Shown here piece by piece: positions 1-9,300 of a stretch of DNA of 64,000 nt (position 1 is the first letter of the stretch; each line of letters starts with the position of its first letter). The notes beneath the pieces are model-generated. The model ran no database searches. It saw only the letters and a program-made list of their open reading frames with translations, and was not told where the DNA came from. The stretch is from NCBI RefSeq assembly GCF_036013645.1, contig NZ_CP107869.1, positions 1,736,001 through 1,800,000 of the forward strand, in the 5' to 3' direction. Source of the stretch: Streptomyces sp. NBC_00490. Lineage in GTDB: Bacteria > Actinomycetota > Actinomycetes > Streptomycetales > Streptomycetaceae. The position numbers were made by a program, and so were the translations under genes.

Positions 1-59
1 ATTCGAGTGACATCGGGGTGCGCTAAGGTCACGGAGAGGTCGAGGAATGGAGGCCGCGG

Positions 60-839
60 ATGTCCCGCGACGCCCGCTGGAAAGCGCTGCTGGAACTGCT
101 CGTGGAGCGCGGCCGGCTGGACGTCGAGGAGGCCGCCGCCGAACTGGGGGTCTCGTCCGCCACGATCCGCCGCGACTTCGACCAGCTGGCCGAACAGCAG
201 ATGCTCGTGCGCACCCGGGGCGGCGCGGTCGTGCACGGGGTCTCCTACGAGCTGCCGCTGCGCTACAAGACGGCCCGGCACGCCTCCGAGAAGCAGCGCA
301 TCGCCCAGGCCGTCGCCGCTCTCGTCACCCCCGGCACCGCCGTGGGCCTCACCGGCGGCACGACCACGACCGAGGTGGCCCGCGCCCTGGCCGTCCGCCC
401 CGACCTGGCATCCGGCTCCCCCGCGCTCACCGTCGTCACCAACGCGCTGAACATCGCCAACGAGCTGGCCGTACGCCCGCAGTTCAAGATCGTGGTGACC
501 GGCGGGGTGGCGCGTCCGCAGTCGTACGAGCTCATCGGGCCGCTCGCCGACGGGGTGCTGAGCCAGATCACCATCGATGTGGCGGTGCTCGGTGTGGTCG
601 CCTTCGACGTCACGCACGGCGCGGCCGCGCACGACGAGGCCGAGGCGGCGATCAACCGGCTGCTGTGCGAGCGCGCCGCGCGGGTGATCGTGGCCGCCGA
701 CTCCAGCAAGCTGGGGCAGCGCGCGTTCGCCCGGATCTGCGCGTCCGACGCGGTGGACACGCTGGTCACGGACACGGCGGCCGACGAGGACGCCGTGCGG
801 GGCTTCGAGGAGGCGGGGATCCGGGTCGTCGCGGTCTGA
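60..839 (+). CDS. DeoR-family transcriptional repressor
   Basis: This is a sugar-metabolism type regulator of 259 residues, close to the usual 250-260 for DeoR proteins. The N-terminal winged helix-turn-helix lies at residues 5-58, with the family signature around SSATIRRDFDQL. The C-terminal DeoR sensor domain (about 75-235) is an ISOCOT-like fold with the GLTGGTTTTEVA and TNALNIANELA motifs that normally bind a phosphosugar. The ATG is preceded by GGAGG at a good distance. The downstream GH15 enzyme is co-directional with 58 bases between them, so co-transcription is possible. The effector is unknown; regulation of carbohydrate genes is inferred from the family only. Confidence 0.9.
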   Translation: MSRDARWKALLELLVERGRLDVEEAAAELGVSSATIRRDFDQLAEQQMLVRTRGGAVVHGVSYELPLRYKTARHASEKQRIAQAVAALVTPGTAVGLTGGTTTTEVARALAVRPDLASGSPALTVVTNALNIANELAVRPQFKIVVTGGVARPQSYELIGPLADGVLSQITIDVAVLGVVAFDVTHGAAAHDEAEAAINRLLCERAARVIVAADSSKLGQRAFARICASDAVDTLVTDTAADEDAVRGFEEAGIRVVAV

Positions 840-897
840 TTCCGTTCGCCGCACCTGCCGGGCCGAACCGACCTAGGGTGGTTCCAGGGAGGCCGCG

Positions 898-2724
898 ATG
901 AGCGCAACACCTTTGGACCAGCCGGACCAGCCGTATCTGCCGATCGCCGAGCACGGGCTGATCGGCGACCTGCGGAGCGTGGCGCTGGTGGGCACGGACG
1001 GCACGATCGACTGGTACTGCTGCCCGTCCTTCGACGCCCCCAGCGTCTTCGCCTCGATCCTCGACGCGGAGCGCGGCGGGTCCTTCCAGCTCGCCGCGTC
1101 GGTGCCGGCGAAGACGAAGCAGTTCTACTGCCCCGACACCAACGTCCTGATCACCCGCTTCTTCACCGAGGACGGCGTCGGCGAGGTGCAGGACTTCATG
1201 CCGGTGGACGGCGAGTCGGCCGAGACCGAGCGGCACCGGCTGATCCGGCGGGTGGTGTGCGTACGCGGCTCCATCCCGTTCCGCACCCGTGTCGCCCCGC
1301 GGTTCGACTACGGCAGGACGCCGCACACCGTGCGCATGGCCGGTGACGTCGCCGTCTTCGAATCGGAGCAGCTGTCGCTCGGCCTGACCGCGACCGTGCC
1401 GCTGGAGACCGACGGCCAGGACGCCCGCGCCGACTTCAAGCTCGCCGAGGGCGAGTCGGCGGTGTTCGCGCTGGACCAGGTCGGCGGTGAGGTGACCCCG
1501 CGCAGATGCGCCCGCACCGAGGCCGAGGAGCAGTTCAGCAGCACGGTCGCCTACTGGCGCCGCTGGCTCTCCGCCTCCAAGTACCGGGGCCGGTGGCGGG
1601 AGATGGTGCACCGCTCGGCCCTCACCCTGAAACTGCTCACCTACGCGCCGACCGGCGCGATCGTGGCCGCGCCGACCACGAGCCTGCCCGAACAGCTCGG
1701 CGGGGAACGCAACTGGGACTACCGGTACGTGTGGGTGCGGGACGCCGCGTTCTGTGTGTACGCCCTGCTGCGGCTCGGCTTCACCGGCGAGGCCGAGGCG
1801 TTCATGAACTTCGTGACCGAGCACATCAGTCCGGGCGACGGCAAACCCTCCGGACCCCTGCAGATCATGTACGGCATCGACGGCCGCACCGATTTGACCG
1901 AGACCGAACTCCCCCACCTCGAAGGGCATCAGGGCTCCGCGCCGGTGCGGATCGGCAACGCCGCGGCGGACCAGCTCCAGCTGGACATCTACGGCGCGCT
2001 GATCGACTCGATCTACCTCTACGACAAGTGGGCCAAGCCGATCTCCAGCGACCAGTGGGACGACGTGTGCGCCCTGGTGGAGTGGGTGTGCGAGCACTGG
2101 GACCAGCCCGACGAGGGGATCTGGGAGACCCGGGGCGGCCGCAAGAACTTCCTGTACTCGCGTCTCATGTGCTGGGTGGCGATCGAGCGGGCGATCCGCA
2201 TGGCGAACCGCCGCGGTCTGCCGGCCGATCTGCCGCGCTGGCTGGAGTGCCGCGACACGATCTACCGGCGGATCATGAGCCGCGGCTGGTCCGAGACCCG
2301 CAAGGCGTTCGTGCAGCACGAGGACGGCGACGTGCTGGACGCGGCCGTCCTCATGATGCCGCTGACGAAGTTCATCGCCCCGACCGACCCCAAGTGGCTG
2401 TCCACCCTGGACGCGCTCACCCAGGAGCTGGTCTCCGACTCCCTGGTCTACCGCTACGACCCGCTGGCCAGCCCCGACGGGCTGCGCGGCGACGAGGGCA
2501 CGTTCTCCATCTGCTCCTTCTGGTACGTCGAGGCGATGGTGCACGCCGGCCGGGTCGACGAGGCACGGCTCGCCTTCGAGAAGATGCTCACGTACGCCAA
2601 CCATCTGGGCCTGTACGCCGAGGAGATCAGCCACACCGGCGAGCAACAGGGCAACTTCCCGCAGGCGTTCACGCATCTCGCGCTCATCAGCGCGGCGTTC
2701 AACCTGGATCGCGCGCTGGGCTGA
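898..2724 (+). CDS. GH15 glycoside hydrolase (glucoamylase/trehalase-like)
   Basis: A cytoplasmic (no signal peptide) 608-residue protein of the glycoside hydrolase 15 family. The N-terminal beta-sandwich domain begins with the typical IAEHGLIGDLRSVALVG and DGTIDWYCCPSFD segments. The C-terminal (alpha/alpha)6 barrel carries NWDYRYVWVRDAAF, the substrate-binding region of the family, and a second conserved stretch near YAEEISHTGEQQGNFPQAF that holds the catalytic-base glutamate. Members of this actinobacterial subgroup act on trehalose or on alpha-glucans; the sequence does not decide which. The start has GGGAGG upstream. It follows a DeoR regulator and is convergent with the siderophore monooxygenase. 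Confidence 0.9.
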   Translation: MSATPLDQPDQPYLPIAEHGLIGDLRSVALVGTDGTIDWYCCPSFDAPSVFASILDAERGGSFQLAASVPAKTKQFYCPDTNVLITRFFTEDGVGEVQDFMPVDGESAETERHRLIRRVVCVRGSIPFRTRVAPRFDYGRTPHTVRMAGDVAVFESEQLSLGLTATVPLETDGQDARADFKLAEGESAVFALDQVGGEVTPRRCARTEAEEQFSSTVAYWRRWLSASKYRGRWREMVHRSALTLKLLTYAPTGAIVAAPTTSLPEQLGGERNWDYRYVWVRDAAFCVYALLRLGFTGEAEAFMNFVTEHISPGDGKPSGPLQIMYGIDGRTDLTETELPHLEGHQGSAPVRIGNAAADQLQLDIYGALIDSIYLYDKWAKPISSDQWDDVCALVEWVCEHWDQPDEGIWETRGGRKNFLYSRLMCWVAIERAIRMANRRGLPADLPRWLECRDTIYRRIMSRGWSETRKAFVQHEDGDVLDAAVLMMPLTKFIAPTDPKWLSTLDALTQELVSDSLVYRYDPLASPDGLRGDEGTFSICSFWYVEAMVHAGRVDEARLAFEKMLTYANHLGLYAEEISHTGEQQGNFPQAFTHLALISAAFNLDRALG

Positions 2725-2728
2725 CGGC

Positions 2729-2744
2729 GGCCCGGGGCCGGGCC
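2729..2744 (+). terminator. GC-rich hairpin between convergent genes
   Basis: The arms GGCCCGG and CCGGGCC are perfect complements with a two-base centre. The hairpin lies five bases after the GH15 stop and before the convergent end of the ornithine monooxygenase gene. There is no U-tract, as is common in Streptomyces. Termination is inferred from position. Confidence 0.4.
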
Positions 2745-2785
2745 ACTCGTCGGGCACACCCGCGTCAGGCGCACCCGCGGGCGGC

Positions 2786-4093
2786 TCAGCCGGAGTGTGC
2801 CGCCTGCCTGGCGAGCAGTGAGCGATGGATCTCGCCGGCCCGGATCGCCGTCGTGGACAGCAGGGTCGAGGTCAGTCCGTGGGTGTGCTCGGTGCCGCCC
2901 TGGAGGTAGATGCCCGCGGTGACGTCGGGGGCGGTCTCCACGCGGTGGTCGCGGGTCACGCGGATGGCGTCCCCGTCGTCCCGGAGACAGACCTTGGCCG
3001 CCTCTCCGAGCAGGGCCGTGAAGTCGCGCGGCCGGTAGCCGGTGGCGTGCACCAGCAGGTCGGCCTCCATGGTCCGCTCGTCGCCGGTGGGAAGGTACTC
3101 GACGGTGATGTCGAGGGCGTTGTCGGCGCGTTGGCTCACCTCACGGATGCGGGAGACGTTCAGGAAGCGCAGCCGCTCCCGGCCGGTGACCTTCTCGCGG
3201 TACGCGCTCGCGTACAGGGACTCGATCAACTCCATGTCGACCACGGAGTAGTTGGTCGAGCGGTGGTAGTCGAAGAGGGACTGTTTCACCTCCGACGGGG
3301 AGGTGAAGTACACGTCCACCGCCTCCGGGTCGAAGATGCGGTTGGCGAACGGGCTGTCGTCCGCCGGGGTGTAGCCGTACTTGGAGAAGACCGCGCAGAC
3401 CTCGGCCTCCGGGAAGGAGCGGTGCAGGTAGTCGACCGACTCGGCGGCGCTCTGCCCCGCGCCCAGCACGACGGCCCGCCGCACGGACTTGCCCTCGGCG
3501 AGGAGCTTTTCCACGCCGGGCAGCAACTGGCTGTTGTGCCAGACCCGTTCGGACAGTTCGGCGCCCGGTGGCACATGGGGTTCCAGCCCGACGGCCACGG
3601 TCAGGTTGCGGGCCCGGTACGTCCTCCCGCCGCAGACCACCTCGAAGCTGGTGACGGCGCCCGAGTCGTCCCGGACCGGGTCGACGGCGGTCACCTCGTG
3701 GTCGTAGGCGACGAGCGAGCGGACCCGCTCGGCGGCCCATTCGAAGTACTCGTGGAACTCGACGCGCAGCGGGAACAGGGTCTTCTGGTTCAGGAAGTCG
3801 ACCAGCCGGCCGCGGTCGCGCAGGAAGCAGAGAAAGCTGAAGTCGCTGGCCGGGTCCCGTAACGTCACCAGGTCCTTCAGGAAGGACACCTGCATGGTGG
3901 CGTCGTCGATGAGCATGCCCCGGTGCCAGCCGAATCCCGGTTGGCGTTCCAGGAAAAGGGCGTCCAGCCGTCGCTCGGGTGGAAGGTCTGCGTTGTGTTC
4001 CGCAATGGCTATGGCCAGGGCCAGATTTGACGGGCCGAAGCCGATTCCGAGGATGTCGTAGGTGCGATCCGATCCCGTGAGCGGTGAGTTCAC
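2786..4093 (-). CDS. L-ornithine N5-monooxygenase (siderophore hydroxylase)
   Basis: A flavin- and NADPH-dependent N-hydroxylating monooxygenase (SidA/PvdA/CchB family). It converts L-ornithine to N5-hydroxyornithine for the hydroxamate ligands. The FAD-binding start DILGIGFGPSNLALA, the LFLERQPGFGWH segment, the NADPH-binding AVVLGAGQSAAE motif and the C-terminal LVHATGYRP motif are all present. With the chosen GTG start the length is 435 residues, normal for the family. That start has GGGAGG about nine bases upstream; an upstream in-frame ATG at 4123 would begin almost inside the iron box and is less likely. It is divergent from the formyltransferase, and both share the iron box at 4130-4148. 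Lysine as substrate is possible, but the formyl-hydroxyornithine A domain favours ornithine. Confidence 0.92.
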   Translation of the reverse strand: MNSPLTGSDRTYDILGIGFGPSNLALAIAIAEHNADLPPERRLDALFLERQPGFGWHRGMLIDDATMQVSFLKDLVTLRDPASDFSFLCFLRDRGRLVDFLNQKTLFPLRVEFHEYFEWAAERVRSLVAYDHEVTAVDPVRDDSGAVTSFEVVCGGRTYRARNLTVAVGLEPHVPPGAELSERVWHNSQLLPGVEKLLAEGKSVRRAVVLGAGQSAAESVDYLHRSFPEAEVCAVFSKYGYTPADDSPFANRIFDPEAVDVYFTSPSEVKQSLFDYHRSTNYSVVDMELIESLYASAYREKVTGRERLRFLNVSRIREVSQRADNALDITVEYLPTGDERTMEADLLVHATGYRPRDFTALLGEAAKVCLRDDGDAIRVTRDHRVETAPDVTAGIYLQGGTEHTHGLTSTLLSTTAIRAGEIHRSLLARQAAHSG

Positions 4094-4129
4094 CGTGGCA
4101 TCGCCTCCCTCAGGCAGCCACATGTTAGA

Positions 4130-4148
4130 TAAGGTAAGCCTTACCTTG
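4130..4148. promoter_or_regulatory. Iron box (DmdR/IdeR-type operator) 1
   Basis: The arms AAGGTAA and TTACCTT are perfect complements around GCC. The 19-mer matches the DtxR-family consensus TTAGGTTAGGCTAACCTAA at 13 of 19 positions. It lies between the divergent monooxygenase and formyltransferase genes, 29-37 bases from each start, so iron repression of both is expected. Confidence 0.8.
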
Positions 4149-4176
4149 CAATGAGGCCGTCCGAGGGGAGCACCGC

Positions 4177-5154
4177 ATGCGCGTCGCCATGTTCGGCTAT
4201 CAGACCTGGGGGCACCGCACACTCCAGGCCCTGCTGGACTCCGACCACGAAGTCGTCCTCGTCGTCACCCACCCCAAGAGCGACCACGCCTACGAGAAGA
4301 TCTGGGACGACAACGTCGCCGAACTGGCCGAGAAGAACGACGTCCCCGTCCTGCTGCGCAACCGGCCCGACGACCCCGAACTCCTCGCCGCGCTGCGGGA
4401 GTCCGGACCGGACATCATCGTCGCCAACAACTGGCGGACCTGGCTGCCACCAGAGCTGTTCGACCTGCCCCCGCACGGCACGCTCAACATCCACGACTCG
4501 CTGCTGCCGGCGTACGCAGGCTTCTCGCCGCTGATCTGGGCGCTCATCAACGGCGAGGCACGGGTCGGCGTCACCGCGCACCGCATGAACGCCGAGCTCG
4601 ACGCCGGGGACATCCTCGTCCAGCGTTCGATACCGGTCGGACCGGCCGACACCGCGACCGACCTGTTCCACCGGACCGTCGACCTGATCTCGCCGATCGT
4701 GCGCGAGTCGCTCGATCTGATCGCCGCCGGCAAGGACGCCGGACAGTGGGTGCCGCAGGACCGCGGCCGGGCAAGTTTCTTCCACAAGCGGTCACTCGAG
4801 GACAGCCGCATCGACTGGAGCTGGCCCGCGGAATGCCTGGAACGCCTCGTGAGGGCCCAGTCCGACCCGTACCCGAACGCGTACACGTTCCACCGCGGAG
4901 AACGCCTCAGGATCGTCGAGGCCTCCGTGTCAGAGGCGTTCTACGGCGGCACCCCGGGCCGGATCTTCATCCGCGAGGGCGACGGCGTGGTCATCGTGGC
5001 CGGCGCCGACGCCCACACCGGCCACTGCCGTGGGCTCGTCGTCCGGCGGCTGCGCACCGAGGACGGCACCGAGTTCGCCGCCACCGACTACTTCCGGACG
5101 ATGGGCGGCTATCTCACCCGGTACCCGAACTCCCGCCCGAACAACGCCGCATGA
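4177..5154 (+). CDS. Hydroxyornithine formyltransferase (CchA-like)
   Basis: A methionyl-tRNA formyltransferase-like enzyme of 325 residues. It would move a formyl group from N10-formyl-tetrahydrofolate to N5-hydroxyornithine, giving the formyl-hydroxamate building block. The N-terminal catalytic domain shows the family Asn-x-His pair in LNIHDSLLPAYAGFSPLIWA (about residues 106-125) and the conserved Asp in the AELDAGDILVQ segment. The C-terminal OB-like domain follows (about 205-310). The start has GAGGGGAG upstream. It is not a housekeeping fmt gene: it lies between iron boxes, beside the N-hydroxylase, and an NRPS A domain in the cluster carries the formyl-hydroxyornithine pocket. Its role is inferred from the coelichelin pathway. 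Confidence 0.88.
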   Translation: MRVAMFGYQTWGHRTLQALLDSDHEVVLVVTHPKSDHAYEKIWDDNVAELAEKNDVPVLLRNRPDDPELLAALRESGPDIIVANNWRTWLPPELFDLPPHGTLNIHDSLLPAYAGFSPLIWALINGEARVGVTAHRMNAELDAGDILVQRSIPVGPADTATDLFHRTVDLISPIVRESLDLIAAGKDAGQWVPQDRGRASFFHKRSLEDSRIDWSWPAECLERLVRAQSDPYPNAYTFHRGERLRIVEASVSEAFYGGTPGRIFIREGDGVVIVAGADAHTGHCRGLVVRRLRTEDGTEFAATDYFRTMGGYLTRYPNSRPNNAA

Positions 5155-5204
5155 CTGACCGTCACATGCGCGTTCGGGCAAGGATCGCGTCCGGAACACA
5201 TTGC

Positions 5205-5223
5205 TAAGGCAAGGCTTACCTTG
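5205..5223. promoter_or_regulatory. Iron box 2
   Basis: TAAGGCAAGGCTTACCTTG matches the DtxR-family consensus at 13 of 19 positions. It lies 53 bases before the start of the siderophore-binding lipoprotein, in the correct place for iron repression of that gene. Confidence 0.75.
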
Positions 5224-5275
5224 CTTTACTGACCGGCGTACCGAGTCTGCCGGCATCTGGCGAAAAGGGATGCAC

Positions 5276-6280
5276 ATGTCGAGAAAACTCCGCACCACCC
5301 TTCTCACGGTCACCCTGGCCGCCGCGCTGGCCGCCTGTGGCTCCGTGGAGGACGACGACCCCGTCTCGTCGTCCTCCGACGGCGCCTCCTCGGACGCGTT
5401 CCCCGTCACGGTCAAGCACAAGTTCGGCAGCACCCGGATCAAGTCGGCGCCCGAGCGGGTCGTGGTGATCGGCAACGGCGGTACGGACGACATCGACGCG
5501 CTCTACGCCCTCGGTGTCACGCCTGTCGCCATCTCCAAGGACGCCCTGAGCTCCGACGGCATCTACCCGTGGCTCAAGGACAGGATCGACACCGAGAAGA
5601 CCAAGCTGCTCGACACGCTCACCGCGGTGGACTACGAGGCCGTCGCCGCCCTCCAGCCGGATCTGATCCTGGCCACCTCGGACTTCACGCTCGACAAGGA
5701 CTACAAGAAGCTCGCCGCCGTGGCCCCCACCATCGGCTACGAGACGGCGTGGGGACAGCAGACCTGGCAGGAGCACGTGCAGGTGGTGGGCCAGGCCGTC
5801 GGCAAGCCGGACGAGGCCGAGAAGGTCGTCAAGGACACCGAGGCCCGCATCGCCGCGGTGAAGGACAAGCACCCGGGCCTCGTGGGCAAGACCTACAGCC
5901 TGTCCATCGGCAACACCCCGGCCAAGATCTACACCATCGCCTCCGAGGAGGACTTCGCCGCCAAGCTGATGAGCGAGGTCGGGCTGAAGCTGACCCCGTC
6001 GGTCACCGACATCAAGACGGTGAGCGGGAGCCCGACCGGTGAGCTGTCCTTCGAACAGCTCGACAAGCTCGACGCCGACCTGGTGATCATCGCGTTCACC
6101 ACGCCGGACCTGAAGAAGGCCTTCGAGGCCAGCACGCTGGTGAAGAACATGTCCGCGGTGAAGAAGGACCACTACGTGGTGACCGACGTCGCCACGATCA
6201 GCCAGCTGCGCAGTCCGTCCGCCCTGGGCATCCCGTGGGCGCTGGACAATCTGGAGACCGGCTTCGCCAAGCTCGACTGA
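5276..6280 (+). CDS. Siderophore-binding lipoprotein of an ABC importer
   Basis: A FepB/CchF-like periplasmic-type binding protein, lipid-anchored outside the membrane, which captures the ferric siderophore for the FecCD permeases. It has 334 residues. The signal peptide ends in the lipobox LAAC (cysteine at about residue 21). The TroA/FepB fold is indicated by SAPERVVVIGNGGTDDIDALYALGV, by LQPDLILATSDF and by the C-terminal LDADLVIIAFTTPDL. The second of two close ATGs was chosen because AAGGGA lies six bases before it. It has its own iron box and ends in a hairpin shared with the convergent NRPS operon. The matching permeases lie 25 kb away, at the other end of the cluster. Confidence 0.9.
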   Translation: MSRKLRTTLLTVTLAAALAACGSVEDDDPVSSSSDGASSDAFPVTVKHKFGSTRIKSAPERVVVIGNGGTDDIDALYALGVTPVAISKDALSSDGIYPWLKDRIDTEKTKLLDTLTAVDYEAVAALQPDLILATSDFTLDKDYKKLAAVAPTIGYETAWGQQTWQEHVQVVGQAVGKPDEAEKVVKDTEARIAAVKDKHPGLVGKTYSLSIGNTPAKIYTIASEEDFAAKLMSEVGLKLTPSVTDIKTVSGSPTGELSFEQLDKLDADLVIIAFTTPDLKKAFEASTLVKNMSAVKKDHYVVTDVATISQLRSPSALGIPWALDNLETGFAKLD

Positions 6281-6293
6281 CAGTGAGGGGGAA

Positions 6294-6330
6294 GGAAGGG
6301 CGGGCCGCACTCGGGGCGGGCCGCCCTTCC
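6294..6330. terminator. Bidirectional hairpin terminator
   Basis: The arms GGAAGGGCGG and CCGCCCTTCC are a perfect 10-bp match, extended inward by further G-C pairs. The hairpin sits in the 57-base gap between the convergent lipoprotein gene and the NRPS operon, so it can serve both. Confidence 0.7.
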
Positions 6331-6337
6331 TCGTTCC

Positions 6338-9300
6338 CTACGCGTCGCGCAGGGCCGCGTCGATCTCCTCGGCCGACATGTCCTCGATCTCCAGGTGGAT
6401 CGCGGCGACCCCCTCCAGCCGGCCGGGCGTCGCCTCCTCGGCGGACAGCCGCTTGGCCATGCCCCCGGCCGTGAGCGTGGCGAACAGGGCGCGGACGGAC
6501 ACCTCGGAGGTGTCGAGGACCTCCCGCAGCCTGCTCACGATGACCGTGGCGAGCACGGAGTCGCCGCCGAGCGCGAAGAAGCCGTCGTCGAGGCCGACGC
6601 GTTCGACACCGAGGACGTCCGCCCAGACCCGGGCCACGACCGTCTCCAGCGCGGTGCCGGGCGCCCGGTGCCCCAACTCCTCCTCGCCCTCCCAGAGTTG
6701 CCGCACGGCACGCCGGTCCAGCTTGCCGTTGGAGGTGAGCGGAAGCTCCCGCACGACGGCGATCCGCGACGGGACCATGTGCGAGGGCAGCACCGACCGC
6801 ACCCACTCCCGCAGTTCCTCCGCGGCCGTGCCCCGCTCGGCGGCCACGGCGGCCGCCAGCTGGACTCCCTGCCCCCGGGTCAGCCCCGCGACAGCCCTGC
6901 GCACGGCGGGGTGCCCGGCGAGTGCCGCCTCCACCTCGCCCAACTCGATCCGGAAACCGCGCAGTTTCACCTGATGGTCGCGGCGGCCGAGGAACTCCAG
7001 GGTGCCGTCGGGCCAGTAGCGGGCGAGATCACCGGTGCGGTACCAGCGCAGGCCGTCCCGCTCGGTGAACTTCTCGGCCGTGCGCACCGGATCGGCCCGG
7101 TACCCGAGCGCCACCCCGTCCCCGCCGATCCACAGCTCGCCCGGCACCCAGTCGGGGCAGTCCCGCCCCCGGCCGTCGACGACCCGGCAGCGCACATTGC
7201 GCAAAGGGGTGCCGTACGGCACCGACTTCCACCCGGCGGGCACCTGACCGCCCGTCACCTCGCAGACCGTGGAGTGGATCGCGGTCTCCGTCGTCCCGCC
7301 GAGACCGGCGAACCGGCACCCCGGCGCCCGTTCGGCGAGGCGCCCCGGCAGATCGGTGCCGACCCAGTCGCCGCCGAGCAACACGACCCGCAGTGAGGAG
7401 AGTTCGCCGGGTGCGAGGAGCAGCATGTCGAGCAGGGGCGGTACGCAGTTCAGGAGGGTCACGCCGTGGGTGCGCACCAGCTCCGCCCACTGACCGGCCT
7501 CGCGCCGGTCGGCGTCGTCCACGAGGACCAGTGCGCCGCCCGCGCCCAGCAGCCCGAACGTGTCGTAGACGGACAGGTCGAAGTCGAGGGCGGACAGGGC
7601 CAGGCAGCGGTCCGAAGGACCCACCGCGTAGCGCTCGTTGAGGTCGTCGATGGTGTTCACCGCCGCCCGGTGCGGCACCTCGACCCCCTTGGGTTCGCCG
7701 GTCGAGCCGGAGGTGAACAGCACATAGGCGGGCTGCTCCTCGTCCACGGTCACCGGTTCCGCGAGGGGCGGGTGGTGTAGCGACACGGAGTCCAGGACTG
7801 CCCGGAATCCCGCGGTGGCCCGGATGCGCTCGCGGCGAGCCGGCGGTTGCCCGACGCCGACGGGGACATAGGCGGCGCCCGCGGCGAGCACACCCAGAAC
7901 GGCCGTGATCTGGTCGGGCCCCTTCGGGAGACTGACCGCGACCGTGTCCCCGGGCCGCACACCCCGCTCCACCAGGTCGGCCGCGACCCTCAGCGACCGG
8001 TCGGCCAACTCGCCGTAGGACAAGGCCCCTTCCGAGCCCCAGAGCAGCGCAGGCGTGTCCGGCCGCTCGGCCGCCCGCTCGAAGAACCCCTGGTGGAGCA
8101 GCCGGTGACTGCGCGGCCCCTCGGTGGAGTTGACCGTCGCGCGGACCGTCTTCTCCCGCTCGCCCAGCAGCGCCGGTACCGGCTGCTCCCAGACCGCCTC
8201 CTCGGTGCCGAGCCGGCTCACCAATGCGTGGAAGGCGGCGAACATGGCGTCGACCAGGCCCGCGGGGAAGGCGTCCTCGCGCACGTCCCAGTTGACCAGG
8301 AGCCCGCCGTCGACCTCGGTCACCTGGCAGTCCAAGACCACCTGCGGGCCCTGGGAGATGATCCAGACCGGTTCCCCGAAGGACTGGCTTACGCCCGCGT
8401 CGAACAGCTCTCCCAGGTTCAGCGCGCTGGTGAACACGACCGGTGCGAGGACCTGTTCGCCCCGGTGCCGGGAGAGGTCGCGCAGTACCTCCACGCCGGA
8501 GTAGTCGGCGTGGGCGGCGTCGGTGTGCATACGGTCCTGGAGGCGCCGGGCGTGCGCGGTGAAGGACTCCTGCCCGGCCAGGTCCACGTCGAGGAGGACC
8601 GAGCTGGTGAAGTCGCCGACGAGAAGGTCGACATCGGGGTGGGAGCCGCGGCGGTCGAACATCGGGATGTTGAGCAGGAAGCGCGCCTGACCGCTGAAGG
8701 CGGCCAGCACCTCCGAGAAGGCGGCCGCCACCGCCATCGCCGGGGTGAGTCCGTGCCGGTGGGCCCGGGCGGTCAGGCGCTGCTTCTCCTGCGCCCGCAG
8801 CCAGTGGTGGCGGCGCGTGACCCGGGTGGGGTCGGCGCGCTCCGCCTCGGGCACGAGCGGGAGTTCGGGTGCGCTGGGCAGTTCGGGGATGCGCTCCTGC
8901 CACCACTTCCGCGAGTCCTCGCGGCTGAGCCGCCGTACGGTGGCGCGTTCGGCGAGGTACTCCGGGTAGCTGGTGCGGATCGGCGGCAGCGGGGTCGCCG
9001 GGTGCTCGTAGAAGTGGGCGAGGTCGGAGAGCAGGACGCGGTAGCTGAGGGCGTCCGCGGCGAGCATGTCGACGTCCACGTGGAGCCTGCTGCGGCCGCC
9101 CGGCAGCAGGGAGAGCCGGACGGAGAAGACCTCGCCGGCCGCGACGTCGAGCCGGGCGTGCGAGGAGGAGTGCCGCAGGGACTCCAGTTCGGCCGCGACG
9201 GTGTCGGCGTCCAGTCCTCGCAGGTCGTTGACGACGGTCGCGGGGCGGGTGAGGGCGGGGAGGATCTCCTGGCGGCCGTCGTCGCCGAAGCGGGCGCGCA

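Noticed and set aside
4177..5154. Housekeeping methionyl-tRNA formyltransferase
   Set aside because: Iron boxes on both sides and a divergent N-hydroxylase, plus the formyl-hydroxyornithine pocket in the NRPS, indicate a siderophore role.
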